Of a DNA stretch of 64,000 nt, positions 32,267-44,967 are shown one piece after another (the first letter of the stretch is position 1; each line of letters begins with the position of its first letter). Source of the DNA: Hygrocybe punicea (taxonomy: Eukaryota > Basidiomycota > Agaricomycetes > Agaricales > Hygrophoraceae); NCBI GenBank assembly GCA_963556145.1, contig OY744473.1, forward strand, positions 930,001-994,000, in the 5' to 3' direction. The position numbers and the translations under genes are program-made. The notes under the pieces were generated by a model. The model was not told the DNA's origin, did not search any database, and was given only the letters and a program-made list of their open reading frames with translations.

Positions 32267-35200
32267 CTAGTCACGAGCCTGCACATGCCACGGCGATAGA
32301 TACTGTAACATATCTGACTCAATCTCTTCTATTGGTCTGGAAGGCGGCGTTAGTCCGTGTTGCTTATTTGTGAGCCAGAGCTGCGCAAAAACGTGCATAG
32401 AAAGAAGTGGCGGCGAAAAGCAACCTTGGTTGATTGCCCCGAGATCAAACACGGGAAGTTCAACTGATGGTGGTTGCGAGTCGTCTGAGATCTGCAAGGC
32501 ATGGAATTGACAGTTGCACTCCGATTTGTGAGCAAATAGGTGGTTTTCTGCCTCCGCTACGATGACGCGAGCATCAATTGGGTTGTCGTGGAGAGAGATC
32601 GTCAAGGCGCGCCAGAAGGGAGTTGAACGGGGAAATGTAATGAGAGGGTCTGGTTGTGCATGTAGGATCTTGACCGCGGAAATATATGCATCGTGGTCGG
32701 TGTAGCTGTTGCGCGTCAATGCGTGCTCGATAACAGTATGAACCTGCGGATTTGGTTCATAATTCTTTCCAGATATGTCATCTCCAGGCCTGTGAAGTAA
32801 CACCGACAGCAGTGCCCCATTGCGAGCGTATACATTTTCATTTCCCGGCTCATATCCGATGAGGGCAGCGCGGAGTAGCAATTCCCACCTAGCCATCGGC
32901 GGGGTAGAACTAGGAGCCCTAGAAACGAGAGTGACAAGTAGAAGGAGTGTGAAGAAATGCCCTGATGGATGAAAGTCTGCGCGTTTCGAAGCAAGCCTCA
33001 GAGCTGTCGTGAGTTGTTCATGAGCTCCCTCCCAAAACCCCATTTGCAATGCACACAACCCTTTATGATTATGCCACCACGCCACCCGTTCTAGTTGTAC
33101 TTTATCCAATTGTTCAATTGGCAAGTTGCGTTCCTTCAAGACGAGCATGTCCAGACGCTCATATAGACCACCCCAGTCTTCCAGGATTTGGAAGAGAGCA
33201 ACTTGGACTGCCTCCGAAAATGTCCTCTGTGCTTCGTTGAGGCTCGGTGTCATCTTCAGGAACGAACGACCCCACTTTCTAGCCTCCAGACGCTTCCACT
33301 TGTCCCAAGCTTCCTGAAATCCGATTAGAGCTGTCTTGGGGGATTTACCTTGTTGCAAGGCGGCTATTGCCTTGGAACCAAAGTTTCCAAGACGTGGTTG
33401 ATTCCGGCATGCTTCGAGAATATCGTGGTAGAATTGATCATTGAGCTCTACTTCGTCGTCTTCTTCTTCGAATCCGGCCAGACGAAACTGACAAAGAATT
33501 TCGGGGTCCAAAAAGGAGAGAAAGCCGGACCATATTGGTGCAAGGTCCGAAACTACCGCATAGGCTTCCTCATCTAAAAGTTCCAGCTGCGCCTGCCGGT
33601 CACTGGAATTCCAGAACTCGAGAGCTGCAGCTCTGGAGCGGAGAATTGAGAAATCATCCATGATAGCAACACTTCTCTCTATGATAGCCCAGCCACTTGA
33701 GGTCTTAGTCTCTTCAGTTCTAGTAGAATTTAGCAGTATCCGGGCGATCGTGCTGGGTCGGGTTCTGTCCTTGTTATCGCGGAGCTGAATGAGCATTTTG
33801 ATGTCTGTTACAATTTCCGACAATTTGGCAGCATTGCTTAGTGGGTATTGCTTGAGTATGTTCTCCCCAGCAGTAATTTGGTAAGCAAACTCATTCTCAT
33901 GGCCCCTGATCAAATGATATCGGGACAACCATGAGCACAGCTGCATGCTTGATGCGACCATGTCTTCGGCGTTCCCTATCAGCGATATCGTCTCGTACCG
34001 AGATGTCCCGCCTCGCAGAAGCGAATTCAGCTCGTTACACACATGAGAGCATTCCTGAGCGCATCGCGGCCATGCTCGCGAGCAATAATCTGCCAGGACA
34101 TCCACAGATATCTTGCCAGCCCAAAACTCTCCACGAACAACTTGCGAGCAGCACCAGAGGATGAATAACGGGAAGGGGTTTCGGTGTGAGTCCAATGTCA
34201 TCTCCGTCGCAGCCAGAAAACTGTGCTTGCAGCACGTTGCCTCTAGGGTCCGGTCCCAGTCATTCAGGCCATCTGCTTCCTGTTCAATCCATTCGCGCAC
34301 TCGGGTGTCATGATAATCCACGAAAGTCACATCAAAATACTGAGACTTCAGAGTCTGCGTGCCCTTTTCATGAGGCGGACGGAATAATAGTCCAGCCGTG
34401 TGGGCTTGGTGTCGGAGGAAGATGGAAAATACTGGATGGATCGAGTAGAGCTTCGTGCCACCTTTCAGAGGCTCGCCACGTGAATTACAGACTCCCTCGT
34501 CGGTAGTGCTGGCTCCAAGCATGTGTTCTGCTCTGATGAGTCCCAGACCTTTCAATAACCCGACCAGACACGACAGATACCCGTCGAGCTCGGCGTACTG
34601 CTCCAACAACAGCATACCTCTGATGTTCTGCGCCGTTTTGGAGAGTTTCAAGAGCCTATCTCTGATTGGGTGAGGTACCGCATGCTGCCCGAGGAGGTAA
34701 CTCCGGCAGTAGGACTCGTAACACCGCGGTAAGTAGCCATGAAACGGAGCAAAGCCTAGAAGTATTGTCTTCATAAATGAGGTTGAGACTTTCCAAAATG
34801 CTGTCGCTACTTGATAGGCACGCAACTTCTTGATGCTTTTACTGGGGAACTTGGAATGGCTAATGAGATCAGCGCCCATGATAAGGAAGCGCTCTGTTTC
34901 TCTCAGTCCCATATCTTTGATGAGCGGGAAGATTGCCTGAACAAGCGGGTGGTTTGTTTCACACCAGGTTAGGATTGATTCCAGGGCCTCGTGATCTCGG
35001 GGATTTTTGAGGATGCCTTGAAGGCTTAAGTCTGTACCGGCCTTGCTAGCAGCATCCATACGACTCAGCTCCGGGGGTGGCAACGTGTAGTACGTCTTTC
35101 CCGGGAATTCACTGGTGTGATGGTCGTCGATATACCACGGAAGTCTGTGCGAGGCAACTATAGCGTAGGCAGCGCTCTTGGACAATTGTTGGAGGAACAC

Positions 35201-36948
35201 TTTCCAGGATTCAAGCCAGCCAGCTCTGAGTGGCCTTGGTAGCTTCCCTGATAAGTCTAGACTTGGAAACTGATCAAGAATGAGAAGCGGTCTGGGATAT
35301 GCAGAGTCGGATGCATTGTCTGTCACTGAGAGCAAGCTATTGAGCTTCTCAAATAACTGCTTAATCGCAGAATCTATCGGTATCTCAGCCCTTGGTCGCC
35401 GACTAATCAATGCAACTTAGTGACTTACTACCATGGAAAGATTTAGAACTTGAAGATCCGAGCTTTTTGAGAACAAGCTCACACAGCTGCTGAGGTGTGT
35501 CGAGCTGGCTGGTTACCATGTCGACGTAGACGGGATTGATGACCATGCCTGTTGACACCCACCACCACTGCAGGTGCAGTAACAGCGAGGTTTTGCCAAC
35601 GCCAACTTTGCCATCAAGAAGAAGAAGCCGGCCCCTTCCCTCTTCCGCGTTCGTCAGAAGCATGCGTTCTATCTCCAATATGTCAACATCTCGCCCAAGT
35701 AATTCTCGCAGTTCTTGGTTGTGGTTGGGGAGTTCGGGGCGGCCAGGCCACCTCGCCCACTTCTGGCGGACTGTCGAGACCCGCTCCGAGGCTGTTAGGA
35801 CTGGGTCGTCATCGCAAGAGCTATATACAACCGGGACTATCCAGTCCTGCAGCTCGACCTTGAGACCAAACCGACCATTGCGAGTTGCGTGCTGCAGCAT
35901 CGCCTTCCGTGCAACGCTCGCGGCACGGGCAAAAGGGAGGCACTCGTGGAACAACGCTTGGTATAAATGCGTGATTAGGACTGGCACTGCACTGATGTTC
36001 AATTGATAGGACATGGCAAGCACCATCGGGATCCCTTCCCATAAGAAAGTTTTGGCGAGGTTTGCTTTGAGACCGAGGTCGCCACGAGCAGACTCGCAAG
36101 CGTTGAGCACCGCGAAAAGGATTCCGTGCTCGTGAAGAAGCTGAGCAACTTTTGACGCGGGAACCGTGCCGTCAGAGAATTTTAGTTGTGCTCTAAAATA
36201 TGGCAACTCAAAATTGGAATCGGTGACATGCAGGAAATTGAAAGAAAATATTAACGCACCTATGTTTCCGGCTAACTTCCCCGTGCATGTCAAGATGGAC
36301 GAGATGAAATACGTGTCCGCGTATCCGGGCGTCCTCTAGATGCTTCAACAGTGCTTTGTACGTCCCGGGCCGGACCATTTCGAGACTGACGACGGGCGCG
36401 CCATCTGGAAGATTCTGGAGGAGTTGAAGGATAGGCGTCGCTGCTTGGCGGTACGGGGCATCCTTGCCAGGAACACCTGTAGAAGGTTGGGCGAGGAGCA
36501 ATATGTTGAACGTCTTCGGGACGGAGCTGTTTAAGACCGTCACAGCGTGCTGTGCGGCCCTTCTTCGAACGACGATCTGCCGCCCACATGAAATACGAGT
36601 GTCTTCAAGTAATTCCCATGGAAGCGCATGAACCGAAGATTTGTCGTCGCAGTCGTGCACGTCAAGCAGCACGACTCGAGAATCGCTTGCCACCGGAAGG
36701 TCCTTCACAAAGCTAGCCGCTAGCCGTTGGCCATATTCTTCCAACTCCCGCTCAACTTCAATCATCTTGCTCGAGCTACAGGGCTCCGTCAATGGATATT
36801 CTTCGAGATACCATCGGAAACGCTCGATTTGCGCTTGGTAACCCGTGCTGTGGAAGACGGACTCTTGCATGTTCCAAGATGTTCGGAACCGCCACGACGA
36901 CCTGAGGTCCGGGTCCTTGACTTCGTAAACGCTGTGTGTTTGTTCCAT
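32267..36948 (-). CDS. CHAT-protease / P-loop NTPase / helical-repeat receptor (1518 aa)
   Basis: Exons 36948-36260, 36192-35432 and 35373-32267 join in frame across introns of 67 and 58 bp. The N-terminal ~370 aa form a caspase-like CHAT domain, with the catalytic His in HLVHLDMHGEV and the catalytic Cys in FAVLNACESARG; both are present. A P-loop NTPase follows: Walker A DGKVGVGKTSLLLHL, Walker B-like PLLILDQF. Then about 950 residues of mostly helical sequence with TPR-like segments (e.g. WWHNHKGLCALQMGFWEGA). The layout is that of a STAND/NLR-type receptor with a protease effector. In fungi and bacteria such CHAT proteases activate neighbouring gasdermin pores by cleavage. The divergent neighbour, 179 bp from its start codon, resembles that family. 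Confidence 0.8.
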
Positions 36949-37127
36949 TGAAAAATAAGTACCGTTAGAACTTAGAAGACCTGCAACCTGTGCTCGGTGC
37001 CTGTGCCTGCTCGCTAATTTTTCTCACTGTCTGTCACCATTCCGCCTTGGAATCCCCCCGCCCCCCGCCCCCAGGGCCAAGACATACTTATAGTAAGGCT
37101 GCGATTGAAACAGCTGAAGAAAAGAGC
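36949..37127. promoter_or_regulatory. Bidirectional promoter between CHAT receptor and gasdermin-like gene
   Basis: 179 bp separate the two start codons (36948 on minus, 37128 on plus). It is C-rich near 37055-37075. Such a short shared gap suggests co-expression of the pair. No specific factor site is assigned. Confidence 0.4.
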
Positions 37128-37976
37128 ATGGCGCCGCCCCTCCCCCGCTTCCTAGTTCTCGACAGTCCCATCCCAGGCTCTGAAATCCCCGGCATCCTTG
37201 GCCGCTTCGTTTTCGACTATCATTCTCCCCTAGACCGCTCTGCTCCTGCCATTTTACCAGCATTCATCTCCGAACACATTTACGACTGCGGTAGCGACTC
37301 ATCGGTCTCTATTACGCTTCGATCATCAACGTCCGAATCTCTGCGCGGCAAATTGCAGCACGTTTTCTCTCTCTCATCTGATCACGACACCTCCCGACGC
37401 GTGGACATCTCCTCCGCCGTCGTCAAGACATACCGCCTGCGCAACCAGGATGTTGCATTCGACGCGCTTATAGCAGTGCCGGAGGTGCGGCGAGAGGTGC
37501 AGGCGTTGTTCCGGCGGCCAAGACAGCGCACAAACAAGATCTACATGGTCGTGGGGATCAAGACGCTGCTGGATGCGAGTGTGAAGTCAGAACAGTCTGG
37601 AGGGAGCAGAGGCGCGGCGAGTGCAGATGTGCCCATCGGGGCGGTACTGAATGCTGCGGGAATTATCGCGCCTGAGTTGCAGGCGGGTGGGGACTGGCAG
37701 AAAGGCGCGAAGTGGAACGCGGTGGTGAAGGGCAAACATCAAGGAGAGCAGGTGTTTGCAGTGGAGTACCGAGTGATTAGGAAGAGTCTGTTTTCGCAGC
37801 CAGGTATAACTTTTGGCGAGATTAAGAACTACGGATGGGGAGAGGGAACCATGGGCGACAGTGACGGTGGTGGTTCAGAGAGTGAGGAGAGCGATGAGGA
37901 GTGGGATGTGCCACAAAGACTTTCAGCGCTGAGTAGACAGCGGGTGGCAAAGGGGGGCGGTGTGTTTTTGGAGTAA
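37128..37976 (+). CDS. Putative fungal gasdermin-like pore protein (282 aa)
   Basis: A single open exon starting MAPPLPRFLVLDSPIPG. Residues about 1-230 form a beta-rich domain with FLVLDSP, GILGRFVFDYHSP, a motif NKIYMVVGIKTLLDASV, a Gly/Ala-rich loop (SGGSRGAASADVPIG) and EQVFAVEYRVIRKS. The C-terminal ~45 residues are acidic then basic (GGGSESEESDEEWDVPQR). I remember this motif set from uncharacterised fungal proteins encoded next to NLRs and proteases. I place it with HET-Q1/RCD-1-type gasdermins from the YMVVG.KT strand, the size and the CHAT neighbour. This is an inference, not a certain match. If correct, it would be a membrane-permeabilising cell-death effector held inactive by its tail. 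An ATG at 36990 is in frame, but 37128 fits better. Alternative: an uncharacterised NLR-linked family. Confidence 0.5.
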   Translation: MAPPLPRFLVLDSPIPGSEIPGILGRFVFDYHSPLDRSAPAILPAFISEHIYDCGSDSSVSITLRSSTSESLRGKLQHVFSLSSDHDTSRRVDISSAVVKTYRLRNQDVAFDALIAVPEVRREVQALFRRPRQRTNKIYMVVGIKTLLDASVKSEQSGGSRGAASADVPIGAVLNAAGIIAPELQAGGDWQKGAKWNAVVKGKHQGEQVFAVEYRVIRKSLFSQPGITFGEIKNYGWGEGTMGDSDGGGSESEESDEEWDVPQRLSALSRQRVAKGGGVFLE

Positions 37977-38047
37977 CAAAGTCTCTATGTAGTCTACTAC
38001 TACTTACTCGTACTCCACTAGCGCCAGTACTGTTGACGCCGTGATCC

Positions 38048-39624
38048 ATGCCTCTCTCTGCGAACCTACTCAACTTGCAGAATCTCGCTGGAGATGTGTT
38101 GTTGAGGATTTTATGCTTCTGCGGTATCTCTGGCGTGCTTGCTGCCAGCCAGGTAGGTTGTTGCATTGCATCCAACACACTTTGATGAGGCAGGCGTCAG
38201 ACTTGCAGATACCTGAGCTGTCTCGCCTTCGACAAACAAGTCTGGCTGGCTCTGATTAGACACCTCGAATCACGCTTGTTCCTCGACCGATTGCCCGGGG
38301 AACCACCTCTCCACGAGTTTTCAACAAAAGATCTTATCGAATTGGCTAAAAGGGTAGTGTATGGCCCTCAAACGTGGTCGCCTACGCATCCCTTTCGACC
38401 CGTTGTGTCTCGCCAGCACGTCTTGCTTCCCACCATACGCACTGGCCAGTCAGTCTTGAGCTGGGAAAACGAGCCTAAATTGCTTCAGGGTGGGCGATAT
38501 GTCTTTTTCAACAATCAATGCATCCTGGAATGTTGGAATGTGGTGGAAAATAGGCTCATATGGAGGCATCATCCTCAACAGAGGTATGCAGATGTCCTGG
38601 CATTTGCTGCCGAAGTTGTCGATAGCGGCCGGGCAGCTGTCATCGTGATGGGTTTGCGCACCTCGGGCAATCCAAGGCTGCGTAAGAAGTGCGTGTCGTC
38701 ATCATTTCGACAAAGTCTTTATTGTTTATCACCGTGGTGTGCGATAGTGTTGTGGAGATTGCACGCTTGGATTTTCTTACAGAAACCTCCCGTCTACTTC
38801 TCCATACACGCGTACCTGATACTGATCACGACAATCCCTTTATTCATTCGAAGATTTGTGGTAACATCGCCGCTTTGAGCATGCACCTTACCCATGACAT
38901 CCTTCTATTTAACTGGAAGACCCAATCGAGTATCTTTTTGTCCTTCGCGGTGCGCTAAGCCTTGTGGAATGGTTCATATTGGTCTCATTGATTTTTGCAG
39001 GCCATATGCGACATCGCCCTTTTCTCCACACATATTATCGCCATCGAACTGAGTCAAATACCTGGTAAACGCCGTATGCACGTTTGGGCCATCCAATCTC
39101 TAGTCGAGTATTGGTCTCCAGTTGATACCTTCGAGCCTTATGACACTGTTTCGACAAAGGATATCCCAACGCTCTTGTCGGACATTATCAAAATCCCCTC
39201 ACATCATACTCCTCGACGTCTTCACTTGGCAGCCTATAACTCCCCTCTGCGTGAAGACTGGTCCACAATCTGGGTCTATATTGCCTCTGCGCCTTTCGAG
39301 TGCTTGAGTGCTACTCATTCTACCATCAGCCGATTTTGCCTATTTCTGCCTCCTTCGAGTCCACCTGAATTACATCTGAAATCATTTGCTGTCGTGAAAG
39401 GCGACGATAGTCTTGTCCCTCGCGACATTTCATATGCTGGTCATACGGAAATGTTTGACCCCATCGACCGGGTTCAACGAGTACAGGCCCTTTCGAGGGT
39501 GATGAGGAACAGTAAGGATATCATTGACCTTCCTAATGTTGGAGACCATGTACATATCTCACCATACAGTGGAGCGTTGACATATGCAACTCACTATTCT
39601 GTTGTTGTGAACTACTACAAGTGA
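38048..39624 (+). CDS. F-box-like protein with beta-propeller-like body (472 aa)
   Basis: Exons 38048-38152, 38201-38688, 38748-38949 and 39001-39624 join in frame across introns of 48, 59 and 51 bp. The N-terminus reads LQNLAGDVLLRILCFCG, then after the first intron TCRYLSCLAFDKQVW, the typical layout of mushroom F-box proteins. The rest has repeated Trp-containing beta-strand motifs (LECWNVVENRLIWRHH, DILLFNWKTQSSIF, MHVWAIQSLVEYW), suggesting an irregular propeller. F-box proteins recruit substrates to SCF ubiquitin ligases; the target is unknown. It is transcribed in the same direction as the gasdermin-like gene, 71 bp after its stop, and convergently with the NACHT-WD40 gene. Confidence 0.75.
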
Positions 39625-39722
39625 CGCATCTTACATACATATTCAGTTTGCTAATAGATCGGTCACTATGCTGCCCGTTGACAGCTATTTGAGAATAGTT
39701 ATTCCGACAGGGAATATATTGA

Positions 39723-42700
39723 TTATCTGGTCAAATAAAACAGGTAAATTGAAATAACGGGAATTAGAATAAATGACATATATCCCAAGTGAAAATGATT
39801 CCAGGGAGTTGGAGAATGTGGGTGGGAGTTGACATCCACTGTGGATATCTTGGTGAAAGGGGAGGGGTGGCAAAGTGTCCAAGATGTGCCATGCATAAAT
39901 CGACTTAGGTCCAACCAAGTATTGCGTACACCTAGAATGAAGAGGGTCTTGCCATCGCACAAGCCTTGTCGGGCTCGAGGTGGTACCCAGAAGAAAAAGG
40001 AACGGTTGTCAGAACCAGATGTGCATGTCCATCCATGAGAATTTTCATGATATGTGAAGAACACACTGGGACCCCCCATGGAACGCAGAACGACCATATG
40101 GCGGTTGCTGGAAATGGGCAATAACTGACCGGGCTCTACATTCCACAATGTACTGTTGTTGGAATCTGAGATAACCTGCTTTCCGTCCAGCAAATATGGC
40201 ACATACCTGATTTCATCCGTATGGCCTTCAAACGGACCTGCCCCGATTTCTCTGGTCTCGACATCCCACAACCGCACGGTTTTGTCATGGGAACCTGAAA
40301 CGATACGCTTCCCATCTGGCGAATATGCAACTGACCAGACGACATCTGTGTGTCCTTCGAAGGGGCCAACAACGACCTGGCCAGTCTCGACATCCCACAC
40401 ACGCACCGTCATGTCAGAGGAACCTGAGACAACATGCTTTCCATCCGGGGAATATGCAACTGACCAGACGACATCCGTATGGCCTCTAAATGGACCTGCA
40501 GCGATCTGGCCAGTATCAACATTCCATACGAGCACTGTCTTGTCGGAGGATGCGGTAGCGATGCGCTTCCCGTCTGGCGAAAATACAACCAACCAGACAA
40601 CATCCGTGTGGCCTTCAAAGGGACCAATGCCGGTCGGGCCAATCTCAACATCCCACACGCGCACCGTCTTATCGGAGGAAGCAGAAACGACGCGCTTGCC
40701 ATCCGGCGAATATGCCACTGACCAGACGACATCCGTGTGGCCTTCAAAGGGGCCGCCAACGAGCCGGCCACTCTCGACATCCCACAACCGTACCGTCTTG
40801 TCATTGGAACCTGAAACGATACGCTTCCCATCCGGCGAATACGCAACTGACCAGACGTAATCCGTATGGCCTTCAAATGGACCAGCAACGGTCTGGCCTG
40901 TCTTGATATCCCACACACGCACAGTCCTGTCATCGGAACCTGAAACAACACGCTTCCCGTCGGGTGAAAATCCAACTGCGGAGATGTCACCTGCGTGACC
41001 TGCAAAAAGACCAGCAGTGATCTGACCGGTGTCGACATCCCACACGCGCACCCTTTTGTTAGAGGAACCGGAAACGACATGCTTGCCATCCGATGAATAT
41101 GCAACAGCCCAGACGACATCCATGTGACATTCACAGGGTTCAGCAACGATTTGACCAGTCTCGACGTCCCACAACCGCACCGTCTTGTCATTGGAACCTG
41201 AAACGACACGCTTCCCATCTGGTGAATATGCAACTGACCAGACGATATCCGTGTGGCCTTCGAAGGGGCCAGCAACGATCCGACCAGTCTCGACATCCCA
41301 CACACGCACCGTCTTGTCGGAGGAACCTGAGACGACACGATTTCCATTCGGCGAATATGCAACCGACCAGACGATATCCATGTGACCTTCAAAGGAACCA
41401 ATAACGGTCTGGCCAGTGTCAACATCCCACATGCGCACCGTCGTGTCGGAAGAACCTGAAATGACATGTCGTCCGTTCGGCGAATATGCAACTGACCAGA
41501 TGACATCCGTGTGGCCTTCACATGGCCCAGTAACGAGCTGGCTGGTCTCAACATCCCACACACATACCGTCTTGTCCGAGGAGCCGGAAACGACACGCTT
41601 CCCGTCCGGCGAATATGCAACTGACAATACAACATCCGTGTGGCCTTCAAATGGACCAGCAACGGTCTGGCCAGTCTTAACGTCCCACACGCGCACCGTC
41701 TTGTCGAATGAACCTGAAACGATACGTTTGCTGTCCGGCGAGTATGCAACGGACCACACGGCATTCGTGTGGCCCTCAAAGGGTCCAGCTACGATCTGGC
41801 CTTTGTCAATATCCCACACACGTACCGTGTTGTCGGAGGCTCCGGAAATAACGTACTTCCCGTCCGATGAATATGCAACTGACCTGACGACATCGGTGTG
41901 GCCTTCAAAGGGACCTGCCACGATCTGGCCAGTCTCGACATTCCACACGCACACCGTGTTGTCCGAGGAACCGGAAACGATGCGCTTTCCGTCTGGCGAA
42001 TATGCAACTGACACTACGACATCCATGTGGCCTGACAATATGTTAACGAGTGGCGGCCAATGATCGTCTTGACCATTGACGACAGAAAGCGTCCCTGGAC
42101 ATTGTGCGCTGAATTGCCTCGAGATCATGGATTTGTGTGGCGAGAATGGCAGCGCCGACAAATAAATATGCGGTGCACTTTCCGAGATCGGAGTGTGGAA
42201 GTTGACAATAAATCGGCTAGCATCCCTCGCAAAGGCTGACAGCTCTTCGTCCATGTCCTGTAGGAGCAACGTCGTTAAACAAGCCCGGACTGCGGGACAA
42301 AATGCTTACTTTGATTTGCTGTGATTGAGCTACAATAAGTACAGCGATCAACGACGCCGAAACTTCTTTGATCAAGCTCATGACTTCCAACCAGTAGAGG
42401 AGACGGATGTGAAAGAGGTCTTTGACTTCCTTCATTAGTAACTCGCATCGATTTTGCAAAGTTGCCGTATCGCAGAGGTGCGCCGCCCAGAACCGACAGG
42501 AATATTGCAATCGAGTTGGTATCATGGCCGTTATTCGCTCCGACAAACCCGCGACATCGTCGTTACGGACGTAGGATGTCTCCAGTTCACAGATGTTGAA
42601 CTTGAGTTCTGTTTTCATTATTCGGAGGCAGCTGAGTGCCATGTTATGATGTAGCTCATTGTGGTCAATAATGAAACGATGATCGTAACACCGTTTGGGG

Positions 42701-44029
42701 TCAGTCAGGAATTCGGCAAACGAAAGATGTCTGAGGCGAAGCAAACCCTCGAATTCTACGACAGAGGATAAACTGCGGAGGATGACATGAAATTGTCTCT
42801 CATCCTCGTCGTCTTGTCTTTCCAAGAAATGTTTGAGATCATGACGATGGAGTGGGGTTTTAGCAACGATGATGGTTCCTACAACCGCTTTGAACATCTC
42901 GATTGTAGAATCGTCAACATCTTGGAAAGAAAATTCCAGAATTTGTCGGTAAAGAGTGTCGATGTTGTCGCTTCTCTTGCCCAAATCACCAGCAAGCATG
43001 AGTGTGAGTTTCTCAGAAGGTTTGCCCCGTTTTTCTTCCATGAACGCCATGGCAGTCTTCGCCCAGATGAAAAGTCCGGCGGCACGATCCGTCAGGTGAT
43101 CGATTGCAGGTTTTCCTGGCCATGTGGATGCCATGCCAAGCTCCCGCCTGATATCGTCAAAGCTCTTCTCGAAGAATATTCGGATGTCATGATGTGTTTC
43201 TAGACTGGCTGAATCACCAGTTTCGAGGCTGATCCTGCGGCAGACTCTCCTGTCATCAAATGATCTCGGTAAACGCTCACTGCGGCTGGTGACGACGAGT
43301 TTGAATGATCGAGGAAGTTGCGACCAGCGAGTGAGTGTATCGAGGAGGATCCGTCGTTGCGCAGATTGAGAGTCGTCTGAACCGCATTCGTCCAACGCAT
43401 CAATGACAATGACAGGGGGAGCTGAGGTCAACTTGTTGTAATTCCTCGTCAAAGTTTCCTTGATCATACAATCGAAATGCAACCCGATGTCGGCATCCCT
43501 GAAACCTGGCCGGTTCAGAAAATCAATCACGCCGTCTTTCACGTCGGGGTCGCAGTGGGCAAGGTCAGAGGCGACAGTGCGCCAGAGAGTTGTGGGATCA
43601 CTCAAGACAGCATCTCCGCGTTTGAATTGAAAAAATGAGCCAAGCCGACGCCGACGGGTAAGGTTTGAGACAAGAGTAGACGCAACGGTTGATTTGCCCG
43701 CACCAGGACAACCGCTGATCCACATAATGTTAGGCATGCTCCCTAGATTGGACTGTCAATTTGAACCACGATAATACATACATTCACAGAACGTTAAAGA
43801 TGGGCGCACCAGAGTCATTCAACCAGGCATCAATCTCCCTGAAAACACTCTCGCGGGTTCCCTCCATGCACACGGGTACATCGTATCCTCCCCGCACGGC
43901 AGGTTTTAGAGCAGCAAGCACCTGTTCCTCCGTCAAGTAGACGTTTGTCTCATAGTTGTATTGGTTGTTGATGTCGGTGAGATTGGCGTTGTGTAGGCAA
44001 GAAGTATGGGCTCTCTCGAAAAATGGCAT
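39723..44029 (-). CDS. NACHT-WD40 NLR-like receptor (1401 aa)
   Basis: Exons 44029-43788, 43738-42310 and 42257-39723 join in frame across introns of 49 and 52 bp. The N-terminus has the usual linker (NNQYNYETNVYL, then GGYDVPVCMEGTRE). NACHT follows: Walker A GCPGAGKST, Walker B VIVIDALDECG, and VVTSRSERLP. The C-terminal half has 14 WD40 repeats plus one degenerate repeat, each 43 residues (GHTDVVWSVAYSPDGKR, VSGSSDKTVRVWDVETG). The C-terminus reads FFFWVPPRARQGLC, typical of fungal NACHT-WD40 proteins. The repeats are extremely similar to one another, the pattern seen in rapidly evolving recognition receptors such as the HET-E/HET-D group. No N-terminal effector domain (HET, Goodbye, HeLo) is recognised. 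Confidence 0.85.
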
Positions 44030-44967
44030 AGGGGGGACGAAACTGTGTTGGAAGGTGAATGCCGTGAACGTCGTTAGACGCGTAGCCCTGTCGACGGTGG
44101 TAACTCGAGTACTATTACCTTGTTACTACCTTGAGGTCTAACTGAAACGCAGCGGAGTTTAGTGTTGATGCATTGGCTGTTTCTTCAATGAATCACTCTC
44201 GTCACGATGTTCCTTATTTTATTCAAGCGCCGGAGGAATTAGCATTTGTCGGTTCCGAGTCCAAGTCAGCAGATACGGCCACGACCAACAGTCGACAAAC
44301 CGACGATGATTTCCAAGGATTGGTTAGTCCACCAGTGATTACCAGGTCAACCATCTCAGCCTGTGTGGAAGTTGAAAGGTGTTATCAAAGTGTGAGTTGG
44401 GTTCAGTCAGACGTACCCTCTGATGCCTAGCTGTAGACCTGCCAGCATTCCCTGCTTTGATATTCAAGTCAATCGTGAAAGCGCTACTGGGGGTACCAAG
44501 CTACTCGGTGCCATAAAACTCAACAGCGAGGAGGTCCTAGCCCAGGCTCCTGCCAAGCCGAATTGCCGAGGGTGAGAGGTGAAGTAGTTGTAGGGAACTT
44601 CCGAAATATTAGATGTCCGAAGGCGCTTTTTTAAAACTCAGAACTCTTCAGAACGAACTCGATTTTTTGGCTTAGTCAGCTTATGCTTAGTCAGCTTTTT
44701 CGCACTTCTCGCAAGGCTCTCCCCCCACTGGCAAACCGTTCATACCTAGCCCTCATCTGTGTTATCACACCTAATACTGAAACCCTCATCCCATATATTC
44801 CTCCCAATCATATGCTTCAACAGTTGTAACTTACTTTATCCTCTAATATGGCTCTAATGTGAGTGATCTCCATTTTTGGCGGTGTAACAATACAAGTCGG
44901 AGTTTCGGAACTTTCCAGGACTAACAGACTCAGATTTGGAGCGAATCTCGCAACGGATGGTTACACC
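44030..44967. other. Intergenic, no gene supported
   Basis: One open frame of 85 codons (44173-44430, +) lacks recognisable motifs. I looked here for the missing HyuB half of the 5-oxoprolinase and saw none. Confidence 0.45.

Noticed and set aside
40156..42063. Plus-strand frames over the WD40 region
   Set aside because: Antisense shadows of the highly repetitive WD40 coding sequence.
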